DNA of 64,000 bases from Acinetobacter sp. NIPH 298 (GTDB lineage Bacteria > Pseudomonadota > Gammaproteobacteria > Pseudomonadales > Moraxellaceae), in NCBI RefSeq assembly GCF_000369505.1, contig NZ_KB850055.1, positions 372,001-436,000 of the forward strand, in the 5' to 3' direction. Of this stretch, positions 1 through 8,836 are shown in pieces; the stretch's first letter is position 1; the number at the start of each line of letters is the position of its first letter. The position numbers and the translations under genes are program-made. Under the pieces are notes generated by a model. That model did no database searches. It worked only from the letters and a program-made list of their open reading frames with translations, and was not told the origin of the DNA.

Positions 1-1
1 A

Positions 2-112
2 TCGGGACAAAGCGTGCTGGCTTTGATTAAAGCTGAGAACTTAATATCTGATCAAGTCTTGGCAGATATCTTAGCTGTGAAAAACATGGTACATCCGAAG
101 CAATCGGTATAA
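2..112 (+). CDS. aspA: C-terminal end of aspartate ammonia-lyase-like protein (partial)
   Basis: The window opens inside a gene. Frame 2 reads 36 codons without a stop and ends in TAA at 110-112. The tail contains SVLALI, a run of acidic residues and VKNMVHP, which resembles the FumaraseC_C domain that ends aspartate ammonia-lyases (the E. coli form has a similar ILSPENM segment). AspA converts aspartate to fumarate and ammonia in the cytosol. Only the last 36 residues are visible, so a fumarase-type relative cannot be excluded. A hairpin terminator follows directly and separates it from the converging tagX gene. Confidence 0.6.
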   Translation, partial: SGQSVLALIKAENLISDQVLADILAVKNMVHPKQSV

Positions 113-140
113 TTCATTGATCTAATTCATGAATCAATTA

Positions 141-170
141 AAGAAGCCCATATAGATGGGCTTCTTTGTT
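141..170. terminator. Bidirectional terminator between aspA and tagX
   Basis: A perfect stem AAGAAGCCCA (141-150) pairs with TGGGCTTCTT (157-166) across a 6-base loop. It is followed by a T-rich stretch on the plus strand and, read on the minus strand, by TTTAATTG. The two genes converge here, so one hairpin can serve both. Confidence 0.8.
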
Positions 171-176
171 ATACGG

Positions 177-1133
177 CTAAGAAATATTGCTGTTGACCTG
201 ACCTTCAGAGGTGAGCATTTCCGCCATTTCTCTGGTTTTCTTCAAGCCAGGCATGCGATATTCAGTATGACCGAAGTCTTTAATGGACTTCCAACGACCA
301 CCCCAAGTTAAACCAACTGATTCAGCAACTTGGCCATATAGTTCATAGCCTCTCATCGCCCAAGGATCGCGTTCAGTGATGACCACTTTACCATTTCGTT
401 TAAATGCTACATCGGCAGCCAATCCAAATTGATGGTAGCTTTGGTAACTTCTTGCGCGTGTTGTATTTGGATTTCCTGCCAACATATTTTGACGTTCGGG
501 GCTACGATAACCTTCCAGTAACACCAGCTCATATCCATATTGTTCCTTCATAATCTTAAAGACCATGAGTAACCGCTGCTTATAACGCGGATTCATCTTA
601 TCCCATTTACGGTCAACCATGCTGCTATCCAAAGCACCGTGAGAATGAGTGATTGGCACCTCTATTTGTGATGCATCAACCGAACCGCTGTGTTGAGCGA
701 GATATTCTTGTTCGATACGTGTTGCTTCTATGAGTGCATCATGAATTAAGGTGACATCGACTTCTGGCGGTGGGCTTAGTATTTCACCATTCAATAATGC
801 ATAAACCTGAGGGTCTGTTTCTTTTAAATAGTCGGCTTCGATACGCGTTGAATTAATTGGACGTGTGAAAGCAAAGATCAGAATACTGGCAAATAAAAAG
901 AAACCTGCAATTAAAATCCACCACTGTTGTAGATGCCAGTGTGATTGGATTTTTTCAGGCGCAGCAGCTTGATGCATGTTTTCTGCAAACTGCATCGCAT
1001 TGACGATTTTCTTTCTGCTACTGGGAAGTAGTGACTGTAATAATTTTGTGCATTTAGTGCGTAACTCATAAGACATTAACAATGTCAGTGTCACAGCGAC
1101 CAAAATAAAACAGAAAGAAATAAACCAAATCAT
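177..1133 (-). CDS. tagX: TagX, T6SS-associated L,D-endopeptidase
   Basis: Peptidoglycan hydrolase needed to open the cell wall for T6SS assembly; TagX was shown in Acinetobacter to be an L,D-endopeptidase. The 318-residue protein has an N-terminal hydrophobic segment (about residues 2-20), a second near residues 70-88, and then a C-terminal M15/VanY-type peptidase domain. The zinc ligands are visible: the His and Asp of YHQFGLAADV and the His of FGHTEYR near the C terminus. It is the last gene of the leftward T6SS arm, 3 bases after the asaD-position gene, and ends at the shared terminator. Here it supplies the wall-cutting role that TssL lacks, since TssL has no peptidoglycan-binding domain. 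Confidence 0.9.
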   Translation of the reverse strand: MIWFISFCFILVAVTLTLLMSYELRTKCTKLLQSLLPSSRKKIVNAMQFAENMHQAAAPEKIQSHWHLQQWWILIAGFFLFASILIFAFTRPINSTRIEADYLKETDPQVYALLNGEILSPPPEVDVTLIHDALIEATRIEQEYLAQHSGSVDASQIEVPITHSHGALDSSMVDRKWDKMNPRYKQRLLMVFKIMKEQYGYELVLLEGYRSPERQNMLAGNPNTTRARSYQSYHQFGLAADVAFKRNGKVVITERDPWAMRGYELYGQVAESVGLTWGGRWKSIKDFGHTEYRMPGLKKTREMAEMLTSEGQVNSNIS

Positions 1134-1136
1134 TGG

Positions 1137-1730
1137 CTATTTCAGTTCATTTACAGAAAAGGGCCGTTGGGTCACATTGATTTGTACCGTTGCCTCTGGT
1201 GCTTCGGCTTCAACCTCGACCTCTTTTGCTGCATTGGTTTTGGTTGGTTGAGTCGTTATTTTATTTACTTTGTCACTCACAGGTGTTTGCCCATTTTTAT
1301 TATTGCTGAGCTGTGGAGTCTTTGGTTGTGCTGTTTTTCCCGCATTATGTCCAATTGGGAAAGGCGAGGTTTGTTGTCCTGAATTTACTGGAGGTGGCGC
1401 AGCATGTTGGAAGAATTTATTTAACTCACTACTTTGTGGTTGAGTAAAATTACTATCTTCGTCAGATTCAGTGCTTTCTTGAGCAGTAAACTCGATCACG
1501 TGAGTGCTTTGAGAATCTTGTTGCATACTTGTTGGGGGTGGCAACAACACTTCTGCCTGTTCAGACTCATTTGGTTCTTGGTGCGACTGGGCTTTAAAAA
1601 ATATGAAAAATATCAATAAACTAAAGATGATTCCTGATAGGAATCCGATGAATAAATGAATTACAGGAGATAAAGTCTTTTTTTTATTCGTCTGTAATAT
1701 GCGTAATGAGGTAGGTTTTTCCTGAATCAT
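1137..1730 (-). CDS. Single-pass, proline/glutamine-rich T6SS accessory protein (asaD position)
   Basis: The 197-residue protein has a short basic cytoplasmic N terminus (about 23 residues), one strong membrane helix (about 24-46), and then a low-complexity periplasmic region rich in Pro, Gln, Ser and Thr, ending in TQRPFSVNELK. No enzymatic motif is seen. It lies 10 bases after tssL and 3 bases before tagX, so it is surely part of the tssH-tssA-tssK-tssL operon. Its position fits the Acinetobacter accessory gene called asaD, but that is inferred from synteny only. It may link the TssL/TssM membrane complex to the wall or to TagX. The function is unknown. Confidence 0.75.
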   Translation of the reverse strand: MIQEKPTSLRILQTNKKKTLSPVIHLFIGFLSGIIFSLLIFFIFFKAQSHQEPNESEQAEVLLPPPTSMQQDSQSTHVIEFTAQESTESDEDSNFTQPQSSELNKFFQHAAPPPVNSGQQTSPFPIGHNAGKTAQPKTPQLSNNKNGQTPVSDKVNKITTQPTKTNAAKEVEVEAEAPEATVQINVTQRPFSVNELK

Positions 1731-1740
1731 GCTGCATCAA

Positions 1741-2553
1741 CTAAGGTAAATGGATTGTAATATGTGCTTCTTCTGCGGGTGCTGAAATCACATTTTGATA
1801 AGGAGATAAAGCACTCTGGTTTTGTTGGGATAACATAAATTTTAGCCCTGCAAAAGTCAGCGCAGCAAACATCAATAAAAATATTAAGATCCAAAAGAAT
1901 GGCAGTTCATGATGGATAATATGTTTAATTTGATCGGGGATCGCTGCAAAAGGGGAAAAAGCCGCTTTTTTACCTTTGAGATAATCAATTTCATCGCCGA
2001 CACGGGCGACCAGATGATTTAAATTTTCAACGGATTCAAGTCTATATTTCCCTTGAAAACCTAAAAGTAAACAATAATGAAAAATCTCGAGTGCAGCTAA
2101 GCGATCTTTACCACGACTACGTAGTTGTTCCAAAATTTCAAAAAAACGATAACCGGCTAATTGTGAACCAAACAAGCTGAGTTGCAGAGGGCTAACCAAC
2201 CACGTATTTTGCAAGTTGAAGTATGCAGCATCTTGTTGAGTGGCGATGGTTTCATCGATTAAGGCGCAAAATGCATATTTAGCATCATGAATATCGTCAC
2301 TCGAAAATTGAAGTCGTTTCGCTTGTTGCTCAAAACGATTTAATAAATCTAGAATTTTGTTACGGAAATCGCTGGGATTTGAGGGAATATAACGATTACG
2401 AATTAAAAATACCAAATAGAATCCGTCATGCAGCAGATCTATCAAATTTGTCGTTTGAGATTTATTTTGCGGGAGATTTGATGCAGGTAAACCTGAACCA
2501 ATTTTTCCATCATCAAATAAAGAGGGTATGCCCGTCGGATGTTGAGTCATCAT
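1741..2553 (-). CDS. tssL: TssL, T6SS membrane complex protein (DotU/ImpK family)
   Basis: Inner-membrane component that binds TssM and docks the baseplate. The 270-residue protein has the DotU cytoplasmic helical bundle (about residues 30-210), one C-terminal membrane helix (about 219-241, FFWILIFLLMFAAL) and a short periplasmic tail of about 28 residues. There is no OmpA-like extension, so this is the short TssL class that needs a separate peptidoglycan anchor; TagN in the other arm could serve. Two Met codons open the gene (MMTQ). It sits 7 bases after tssK. Confidence 0.92.
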   Translation of the reverse strand: MMTQHPTGIPSLFDDGKIGSGLPASNLPQNKSQTTNLIDLLHDGFYLVFLIRNRYIPSNPSDFRNKILDLLNRFEQQAKRLQFSSDDIHDAKYAFCALIDETIATQQDAAYFNLQNTWLVSPLQLSLFGSQLAGYRFFEILEQLRSRGKDRLAALEIFHYCLLLGFQGKYRLESVENLNHLVARVGDEIDYLKGKKAAFSPFAAIPDQIKHIIHHELPFFWILIFLLMFAALTFAGLKFMLSQQNQSALSPYQNVISAPAEEAHITIHLP

Positions 2554-2560
2554 TGTTCTC

Positions 2561-3925
2561 TTAGGTATTCATTACGGCAATAAGTTCAATCGTGATATCT
2601 TGAAAACCAGCAGGTACATATACACAAATGGTTTCTGATTCAAGCATCTGTTGATATAACTCGTGATGCGGTTCAATCTCAAAGTAACTTACACCTGAAC
2701 GAACTGGGATCGCCGTTGGAACTTGCATTAAATGGTGTAGCGGCACGGCGGGTAAAGCAGCTACCACACGTCGCTCAACATCAATGGTGCTACCCACTTT
2801 AAATCGCAATGGCACGATCTGAATGAGTTCATGCGTTTGCATTACGCTACTTGAAACGGCAATATACAGACGAGTATCACGGGTGATTTTATCTGACTCA
2901 AGACTACCAACCCAATAAGACGGTCGAATTTCTTTCAGGTTAATATTGAAGTAGCGGTTTGAAATAATGGTATCTAATAAGTCTCTTAAGATCACATCCA
3001 GTTGTTGGAAGCTTTCTTGAAGTTGATGATGTTTGTAATGTGGCAAATGATCTACGTCATAATTGGTCGAAAAGGTCAGTAATGATCCAGTTAAACGTAA
3101 AAGTTCGGAAAATAAACGCTCAGGGTGAATCAGTGGATACTGTAATAAATGATTCAAGCCTGCATAAGACGTGTTTAGTGCGTTAATCAGCCAAAATGAG
3201 ACAATATCTCCAGAGCGGAACTCAATCAGTTTCTGTTCATTTTCTCGGTTGCTGCTTTGAATGGTTTTGATCTTTGCTTTAATGACATTGAGGGTTCGTT
3301 TTAAGTTGCTGGTTAAAGCTTCTGACGCTGCAATGTGCAAAATGGGTGGGATAAATTTCTGATCCAACTCAAAAGAACCTGAACTTTGGCGTTTTAATTT
3401 ACCAACAGCGAGATATAAAAAACCATCTAGGTTTTGACTCGGCTGAATATGTTGTTCTAGTAGTTTAAATTCTGCGCGACGACGTAATAAGCTGAGATCG
3501 GCTGGGCTTGCATCGGTAAATAAATCGTGTGTTTCAGCTAAATAATTATGATAACGACTGGAAAGCGAGTGATCTCCATCCGAAATATTTTTCTTGTTGG
3601 CTTGTAAAATAGGTAAAGCAAGATAAACAACCATTTCACCTTTTAGATTGATATCATCCAACAGCAATGGTTCAGGGAGTAGGTCTTGTGCGGGAGCATT
3701 ATAAATCTCTCCATCTTGCCAGATGATTTCGACTTCTTCTAACGCCAAAATATGGGTTGAAAGTTGCACCTGATCAAACTTGAGTTTTTGTACACCATAA
3801 GCATAAGGAACTAACGCGCGAATGGTATGGTTTAAACGCTGCTCGTGATAGGTATCTTGGATCTGGAAATGCTGTGGACGTAAAAATAAGCCTTCGCCCC
3901 AAAGAATTTTTTCTGCTTTAAACAT
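2561..3925 (-). CDS. tssK: TssK, T6SS baseplate protein
   Basis: TssK trimers connect the baseplate wedge (TssEFG) to the TssL/TssM membrane complex in the cytoplasm. The 454-residue length and the N-terminal LWGEGLFLRPQHFQ segment are typical of the family. The middle is largely helical and the C-terminal domain, which contacts TssL/TssM, includes YFEIEP. There are no membrane segments. It lies between tssA (16 bases upstream) and tssL (7 bases downstream) in the leftward operon. Confidence 0.95.
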   Translation of the reverse strand: MFKAEKILWGEGLFLRPQHFQIQDTYHEQRLNHTIRALVPYAYGVQKLKFDQVQLSTHILALEEVEIIWQDGEIYNAPAQDLLPEPLLLDDINLKGEMVVYLALPILQANKKNISDGDHSLSSRYHNYLAETHDLFTDASPADLSLLRRRAEFKLLEQHIQPSQNLDGFLYLAVGKLKRQSSGSFELDQKFIPPILHIAASEALTSNLKRTLNVIKAKIKTIQSSNRENEQKLIEFRSGDIVSFWLINALNTSYAGLNHLLQYPLIHPERLFSELLRLTGSLLTFSTNYDVDHLPHYKHHQLQESFQQLDVILRDLLDTIISNRYFNINLKEIRPSYWVGSLESDKITRDTRLYIAVSSSVMQTHELIQIVPLRFKVGSTIDVERRVVAALPAVPLHHLMQVPTAIPVRSGVSYFEIEPHHELYQQMLESETICVYVPAGFQDITIELIAVMNT

Positions 3926-3941
3926 ATCAATTTACCAGTAA

Positions 3942-5039
3942 TTATTCGTATTCATTCTTTGGCTGAACGCCGAGCATGTCTTGCACCATTTGTAAGGGAT
4001 GCTCATCTTTAATAACTTGACCCAACCATTCATGTAGTGGCATTTGACTCCATTTAATTGTTTTTTGCAGCATATAGCTCACTGGGCTGTGTGGTTCATT
4101 TTTTTGAAAGTAAGTGGCAATCTCTTGCAGTACTTGCATGGCTTGTTCACGATTTTCAACATGCGATTGAACTTGTGGTTGAAAGGACAGTTGATTGTGG
4201 GTCATTGGAACCTGAGCTGTAACAGGTTGAGTTGTCGGTGCACTTGGGGTTTCGATTTGGGTTGCGCTTTGTTGGGTAGATTGTTCAAAATGATCGGTTT
4301 TATAGATCTTTTTTAGACTGATATGAATCGTATCTAAACTTGAGTCAATCGCTGCAAAACTTGGTGAATCTAAGCCCAATAAGCCATCCAAAACATTTTT
4401 AAGTACAGACCATTGCTGGAGGATTTCATTAAAATGTTGGTAGTTTAGATATTGAAAGTTTTTATCTGTATTCAATAAAGCCTGTTCAAATTGCTCTAAT
4501 TCAGTGCTGTTATTCGTACTGTCATATTCATCACTTTGCTTGCGACGAATATTTTCATGGTAGAGAAAATTGTCATAATCAAGCAAATGATAAAAAGGGG
4601 AGTGATCAACTAACGAAACTTTTTTAATCAGTAACGGTAATTGATTAATGAGCCCCTGCAATAAACCAATCCGTTGATCCAGATCATCATCTTCAACTTC
4701 TGGGTGGATCGTCAGCCAGTATTGCTCAAGTAAGCGATGGCTTAACTCTAGGCTTTTGGCAATCCCTGAAAAACCGTAAAGATTTGCCCAAGCCTCAGAA
4801 AGCCACGTAAGCAAGCGAATGTCTTTACTTTTAGATTGCAGCAAATCAATAGATGTAGATGCAACAAAATCCCAATCAGCTTGCTTAGGTTCAGTAACCC
4901 AATCCCCTTGATCAAGCAAAACATCATCTTGCGTTCTCGCTTTTTTGATGGTGTGAAACTCATTGGAAAAAGAGTAATCATCACCACAAGGCGATTGCTC
5001 ATGAATTGGTGTAAGTAATGGGGATATGTCCATATTCAT
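3942..5039 (-). CDS. tssA: TssA, T6SS baseplate/sheath priming protein
   Basis: TssA coordinates baseplate assembly and sheath polymerisation. The 365-residue protein has an N-terminal ImpA_N domain (about residues 5-125), containing SPCGDDYSF and the acidic DDDLDQRIGLLQGL stretch, a Gln/Thr/Pro-rich linker (about 255-290), and a short C-terminal domain with SPVSYMLQKTIKW, as in short TssA variants. A second in-frame ATG two codons in (5033) is an alternative start. It lies 27 bases after tssH. Confidence 0.9.
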   Translation of the reverse strand: MNMDISPLLTPIHEQSPCGDDYSFSNEFHTIKKARTQDDVLLDQGDWVTEPKQADWDFVASTSIDLLQSKSKDIRLLTWLSEAWANLYGFSGIAKSLELSHRLLEQYWLTIHPEVEDDDLDQRIGLLQGLINQLPLLIKKVSLVDHSPFYHLLDYDNFLYHENIRRKQSDEYDSTNNSTELEQFEQALLNTDKNFQYLNYQHFNEILQQWSVLKNVLDGLLGLDSPSFAAIDSSLDTIHISLKKIYKTDHFEQSTQQSATQIETPSAPTTQPVTAQVPMTHNQLSFQPQVQSHVENREQAMQVLQEIATYFQKNEPHSPVSYMLQKTIKWSQMPLHEWLGQVIKDEHPLQMVQDMLGVQPKNEYE

Positions 5040-5066
5040 AACAATTGGGGCTCAATCTCAATAATC

Positions 5067-7730
5067 TTAAACGTCAGCTTTTGCTTTTCTACTCGCACGC
5101 TTTTTAGGTCCTTTTTCAACGGGATCTAATTGGTAGCTAATATCTTCATCTTTGACGTCAATAACGATAAGTTTCGGTAATTTATGCTCAGCTAAAGCAA
5201 CAAGAATTTCAGTAGCAAGTGAAGGTAATACCGTCGAGTTTAGGATATTGTCCACATTTCGTGCACCACTATCAACTTCAGTACAGCGGTTCAATAGTAG
5301 TTCGACGAGCTCTTCAGAATACTGAACTTTAGTGGCATATTGCTTCTCAATTCTAGAAACAATTTTACCCAGTTTATGTTTAATGATTCTGACCAGTAAT
5401 TCATCATGCAATGGGAAATAAGGAACGATCCGCATACGACCAATAAATGCAGGCTTAAACTGTTTATATAAACTTGGTTTTAAATGTTCCAGCAAGTCTT
5501 CAGCATTTGGCCATTCTTCAACAGGTTGGTTTAAGCAAGCCTGCATAATCGCACTTGATCCAGTATTTGAAGTGAGCAAGATGGTTGTATTTTTAAAGTC
5601 AATCAGACGACCTTCACCATCTTCCAAAGTTCCTTTATCAAATACTTGGTAGAAAAGCTCTTGTACATCACTATGTGCTTTCTCGATTTCATCCAATAAC
5701 ACAACACTATATGGATTACGACGTACTGCTTCAGTCAGTACACCACCTTGACCATAGCCAACATAGCCTGGAGGTGCGCCTTTTAAAGAGGAAACCGTAT
5801 GTGCTTCTTGATATTCAGACATGTTAATGGTGATTAAGTGTTGTTCACCACCATACAGCTCATTGGCTAAAGCCAATGCAGTTTCGGTCTTCCCGACACC
5901 ACTTGGCCCGACCAACATGAACACACCTTGGGGTTTATTTGGATCTTCTAATTTGGCTTTAGAGGTCTTAATGCCTTGCACCAATTGGGTTAGTGCATAA
6001 TCCTGACCCATGACGCGCTCAGCCAATTTATCTTCAAGCGTTAAAATTTGCTTAATTTCATCATTGACCATATTTCCAACAGGGATACCTGTCCAGTCAG
6101 AGATAATTTCGTTAATAATTCGAGGCGTGACACGTTCAAACACCAATGGACTTTGTCCTTGAAGCTGGGTTAAGTCTGTTCTTAACGCGGTGATCTGATC
6201 TTTGGTTTCGCTATGTTCATCTTGCGCGTTTAACTGTTGGATCTGTTTCACCAAGGTAAGCTCTTGTTGCCATCGCGCTTCAATCTCTTGTATTTCATTT
6301 TCTAAAGTCGAAAGCTCTTGGTTAAGCAGCTCTAAACGCTCATGATGAATCGGGAACTGCTGATGTTCTTGCGTTAAAATTTGCTGTTCTAATTTTAGAT
6401 TGTGTTGTTGAGCTTTGAACTGGTCAAGGATTACTGGTTGGGCATTTTGAGTTAATGCCACACGAGCCGCTGCGGTATCTAATACACTAATCGCTTTGTC
6501 TGGAAGCTGACGTCCACTGATATAGCGATGAGAGGCATGAACAGCAGTGACAATCGCTTGATCATCAATATGTAGGTTGAAATGGTTTTGCATGACAGGA
6601 ATCATGGCACGCAGCATATCGATGGCAACCTCTTCAGTCGGCTCTTCCACTTTTACCACTTGAAAGCGGCGACTTAGGGCTGCATCTTTCTCAAAATACT
6701 GTTTGTATTCTGCCCATGTTGTTGCGGCGATGGTTCTTAACTCACCACGTGCCAAGGCTGGCTTGAGTAGATTGGCCGCGTCATTTTGTCCAGCTTGGCC
6801 ACCAGCACCGATCAGAGTATGTGCTTCATCAATAAATAAAATAATCGGGTGAGTGGAGGCCTGAACTTCTTGAATGACTTGTTTTAAGCGATTTTCAAAC
6901 TCACCTTTAACACTCGCGCCCGCTTGTAATAGCCCCATGTCTAATACGTGCAGTTGTACATTTCTCAATGCTTCTGGGACTAAGCCCTGCGATATTTTTA
7001 ATGCGAGACCTTCAACAACCGCCGTTTTACCTACACCAGGCTCACCTGTCAGAATCGGATTGTTCTGCCGACGACGCATCAAGATGTCGAGCATTAATCG
7101 GATTTCAAACTCTCGCCCAATAACAGGATCAATCTGTCCATTCTGTGCTTTTGCAGTGAGGTTGATGGTGTATTGATCTAATGCAGGTGTTTTGATGACC
7201 GTTGCCGTTTTTTCTTTTGGTGCTTCGGTAGATGCTGTTGGTGCTTCAATTTGGGTTTGTTCGCTACTTTGACCACAAATATCCAAAAACTTATGTTTCA
7301 TGGTATCGATCGGGAATAGCTCAAATAAGCTCGATGCTCTGAAGGCAATTTGTTGTAAATCAGGTGCCGTGAGCAGTGCAATAATTAAATGGCTACTGCG
7401 AATCAAAGGTGTTTGCTCAGCAGAAGCTAATAACCATGCTTGTTCAAATAGCTTAACAATTGATTTTGCAAATATCGGAGTACGAGTATTGCCTTTGGGT
7501 AGAGAGGCAATTGTTTCTTTTAAATCCTGAGTTAAAGCTTCTGCGGAAATATTATTTTTTTGTAATAAAATAAGTAAATCATTCACTGGACTTTGATTTA
7601 ATAACTCTACAAATAAATGCTCAATCTCAATCTCATAATTCAATTGATTAATGCAGTAATTGGCAGATTTTTCTAATGCAGCACGAGTAGGAGGTGATAG
7701 TTTTGTAATTAAAACCTTTAAATTACTCAT
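5067..7730 (-). CDS. tssH: TssH (ClpV), T6SS sheath-recycling AAA+ ATPase
   Basis: Hexameric ATPase that disassembles contracted TssB/TssC sheaths. The 887 residues contain an N-terminal Clp repeat domain (about 1-150), a linker, AAA1 with Walker A GEPGVGKT (about residue 228) and Walker B ILFIDEAHT, a coiled-coil middle domain (about 415-530), AAA2 with GPSGVGKT (about 606) and VVLLDEIEKAH, and a ClpB D2-small domain. The C terminus is basic. It is the first gene of the leftward arm and faces asaA across 364 bases. Confidence 0.96.
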   Translation of the reverse strand: MSNLKVLITKLSPPTRAALEKSANYCINQLNYEIEIEHLFVELLNQSPVNDLLILLQKNNISAEALTQDLKETIASLPKGNTRTPIFAKSIVKLFEQAWLLASAEQTPLIRSSHLIIALLTAPDLQQIAFRASSLFELFPIDTMKHKFLDICGQSSEQTQIEAPTASTEAPKEKTATVIKTPALDQYTINLTAKAQNGQIDPVIGREFEIRLMLDILMRRRQNNPILTGEPGVGKTAVVEGLALKISQGLVPEALRNVQLHVLDMGLLQAGASVKGEFENRLKQVIQEVQASTHPIILFIDEAHTLIGAGGQAGQNDAANLLKPALARGELRTIAATTWAEYKQYFEKDAALSRRFQVVKVEEPTEEVAIDMLRAMIPVMQNHFNLHIDDQAIVTAVHASHRYISGRQLPDKAISVLDTAAARVALTQNAQPVILDQFKAQQHNLKLEQQILTQEHQQFPIHHERLELLNQELSTLENEIQEIEARWQQELTLVKQIQQLNAQDEHSETKDQITALRTDLTQLQGQSPLVFERVTPRIINEIISDWTGIPVGNMVNDEIKQILTLEDKLAERVMGQDYALTQLVQGIKTSKAKLEDPNKPQGVFMLVGPSGVGKTETALALANELYGGEQHLITINMSEYQEAHTVSSLKGAPPGYVGYGQGGVLTEAVRRNPYSVVLLDEIEKAHSDVQELFYQVFDKGTLEDGEGRLIDFKNTTILLTSNTGSSAIMQACLNQPVEEWPNAEDLLEHLKPSLYKQFKPAFIGRMRIVPYFPLHDELLVRIIKHKLGKIVSRIEKQYATKVQYSEELVELLLNRCTEVDSGARNVDNILNSTVLPSLATEILVALAEHKLPKLIVIDVKDEDISYQLDPVEKGPKKRASRKAKADV

Positions 7731-7972
7731 TTATTACTCACAATAATTTTGAATATCAAGCCCCGCTAAGTAAGTTCAGACTTGATATTGTTGTTATATC
7801 TAAAATATATTTTCTGAATAAAATCAAAAACTTAGCTTTACTCTGTCTGAGTGTACAGATTATTCTACAACAAATGATATTAATTTTAAATAGAAAGTGA
7901 GTACTAATTCTTAAAAAAATATTTAGTAATATAATTAAAATAATTTAATAATGTTAGAAAACGTAAATAGTA

Positions 7973-8002
7973 TTGACTTTCTATGTGTTTTTTTTGTTAA
8001 AT
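7973..8002 (+). promoter_or_regulatory. Candidate sigma70 promoter for the asaA-tssB arm
   Basis: TTGACT and TTAAAT are separated by 18 bases, just upstream of a structured leader and about 90-100 bases before asaA. It is the best -35/-10 pair in the gap, but it sits in AT-rich DNA where chance matches are common. Confidence 0.4.
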
Positions 8003-8027
8003 TCGCCACAATGTTCTAGCTGCACGA

Positions 8028-8077
8028 AATTGAAGAGTAAGAGGGTTTTTTAAACAATAATTGTCAACTCTTCAATT
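8028..8077 (+). promoter_or_regulatory. Inverted repeat in the asaA leader
   Basis: AATTGAAGAGT (8028-8038) is perfectly complementary to ACTCTTCAATT (8067-8077), with a 28-base spacer. It lies between the candidate promoter and the asaA start, so the mRNA leader could fold into a stem ending about 17-29 bases before the start codon. It could equally be an operator. Confidence 0.45.
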
Positions 8078-8094
8078 ATATAAGTTAAATAATT

Positions 8095-8820
8095 ATGAGG
8101 CATATTTTGAAAAAAGGTATTGTAGTATCAATTATTTGTATGGTTATGGGTAGTTTGGCTTACGCAGATGATCAAGAAATAAAAAATGTTGATCAGGAGG
8201 TTGAGCTGACTGATCAAAAAATAAAACCCGTTAAGTTAAAAAGAAAATGTATTAAACAAAACCCATTGGTCGCGGGTCAAACCGATCAAGCATTATTGAA
8301 AATTTATCAGCAGGTTTGTGATAAATCGAATGCTAGTCAAGTCAATGATTTATTGGCTCAAGCAGCGATGCGAATGTATGAGCTGAAACAACCCATGAAT
8401 GCTTTGACGTTGGCAAATGAATTGCAACAAAAAAATATTCAAGGCGCGACGTTGACTGATGTCACTTTCTTGGCGGGTGTTGATATTGCAAATAATGCAT
8501 TACAACACATGCGAACCGATGAAATGCGTTATCTCAGTACAGATTTAACTTATCCACCTGCTAAACAGCTTAGCGAAAATATTCGTACTGCATTACCTGC
8601 GCCTGTGATTACGACCAAGGTTGTAGAGGAAGCTCCTAAAAAAGAAGCTCGAAGTACGAGCACCGCGAATCGACGTGTAGTAAGTCAACCTAAAGCACGA
8701 ACCACTTCTGCACCGCGTAACACCACACAGACTGCTGCACCAGCAAGTCGTCCGACAACCACAACACCAAGTGCTGTTCGACCGACAGGTACGAATCCAT
8801 TCGCTTCGTTGAAAAAATAA
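8095..8820 (+). CDS. asaA: AsaA, periplasmic T6SS accessory protein
   Basis: First gene of the rightward T6SS arm, in the place known in Acinetobacter for asaA, a periplasmic protein implicated in stable assembly of the membrane complex in a system without TssJ. The 241 residues start with a signal peptide cleaved near SLAYADD. The middle has two short helical segments (QALLKIYQQVCDKSN, VNDLLAQAAMRMYELKQ). The C-terminal third (about 180-241) is low-complexity Thr/Ala/Pro/Arg. ATG 8095 has a poor ribosome site, whereas TTG at 8107 has TGAGG 6 bases upstream and gives a cleaner signal peptide (MKKGIVVSIICM); the true start may be 8107. Confidence 0.8.
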   Translation: MRHILKKGIVVSIICMVMGSLAYADDQEIKNVDQEVELTDQKIKPVKLKRKCIKQNPLVAGQTDQALLKIYQQVCDKSNASQVNDLLAQAAMRMYELKQPMNALTLANELQQKNIQGATLTDVTFLAGVDIANNALQHMRTDEMRYLSTDLTYPPAKQLSENIRTALPAPVITTKVVEEAPKKEARSTSTANRRVVSQPKARTTSAPRNTTQTAAPASRPTTTTPSAVRPTGTNPFASLKK

Positions 8821-8836
8821 TCAAGGGTATAGAGTT

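Larger units (their letters stand above)
7731..8094. promoter_or_regulatory. Divergent control region between the two T6SS arms
   Basis: This 364-base gene-free stretch is very AT-rich. It must hold the promoters of both arms. On the plus strand a candidate sigma70 promoter is TTGACT (7973-7978), 18 bases, TTAAAT (7997-8002). An 11-base inverted repeat in the resulting leader is listed separately. No convincing minus-strand promoter could be singled out among many AT-rich hexamers. The high AT content fits silencing by H-NS, which has been reported for Acinetobacter T6SS; this is inference. Confidence 0.5.

Noticed and set aside
1167..1619. Plus-strand open frames opposite the asaD-position gene
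   Set aside because: Cys/Trp/Phe-rich translations without family resemblance that lie antisense to a well-placed operon gene.
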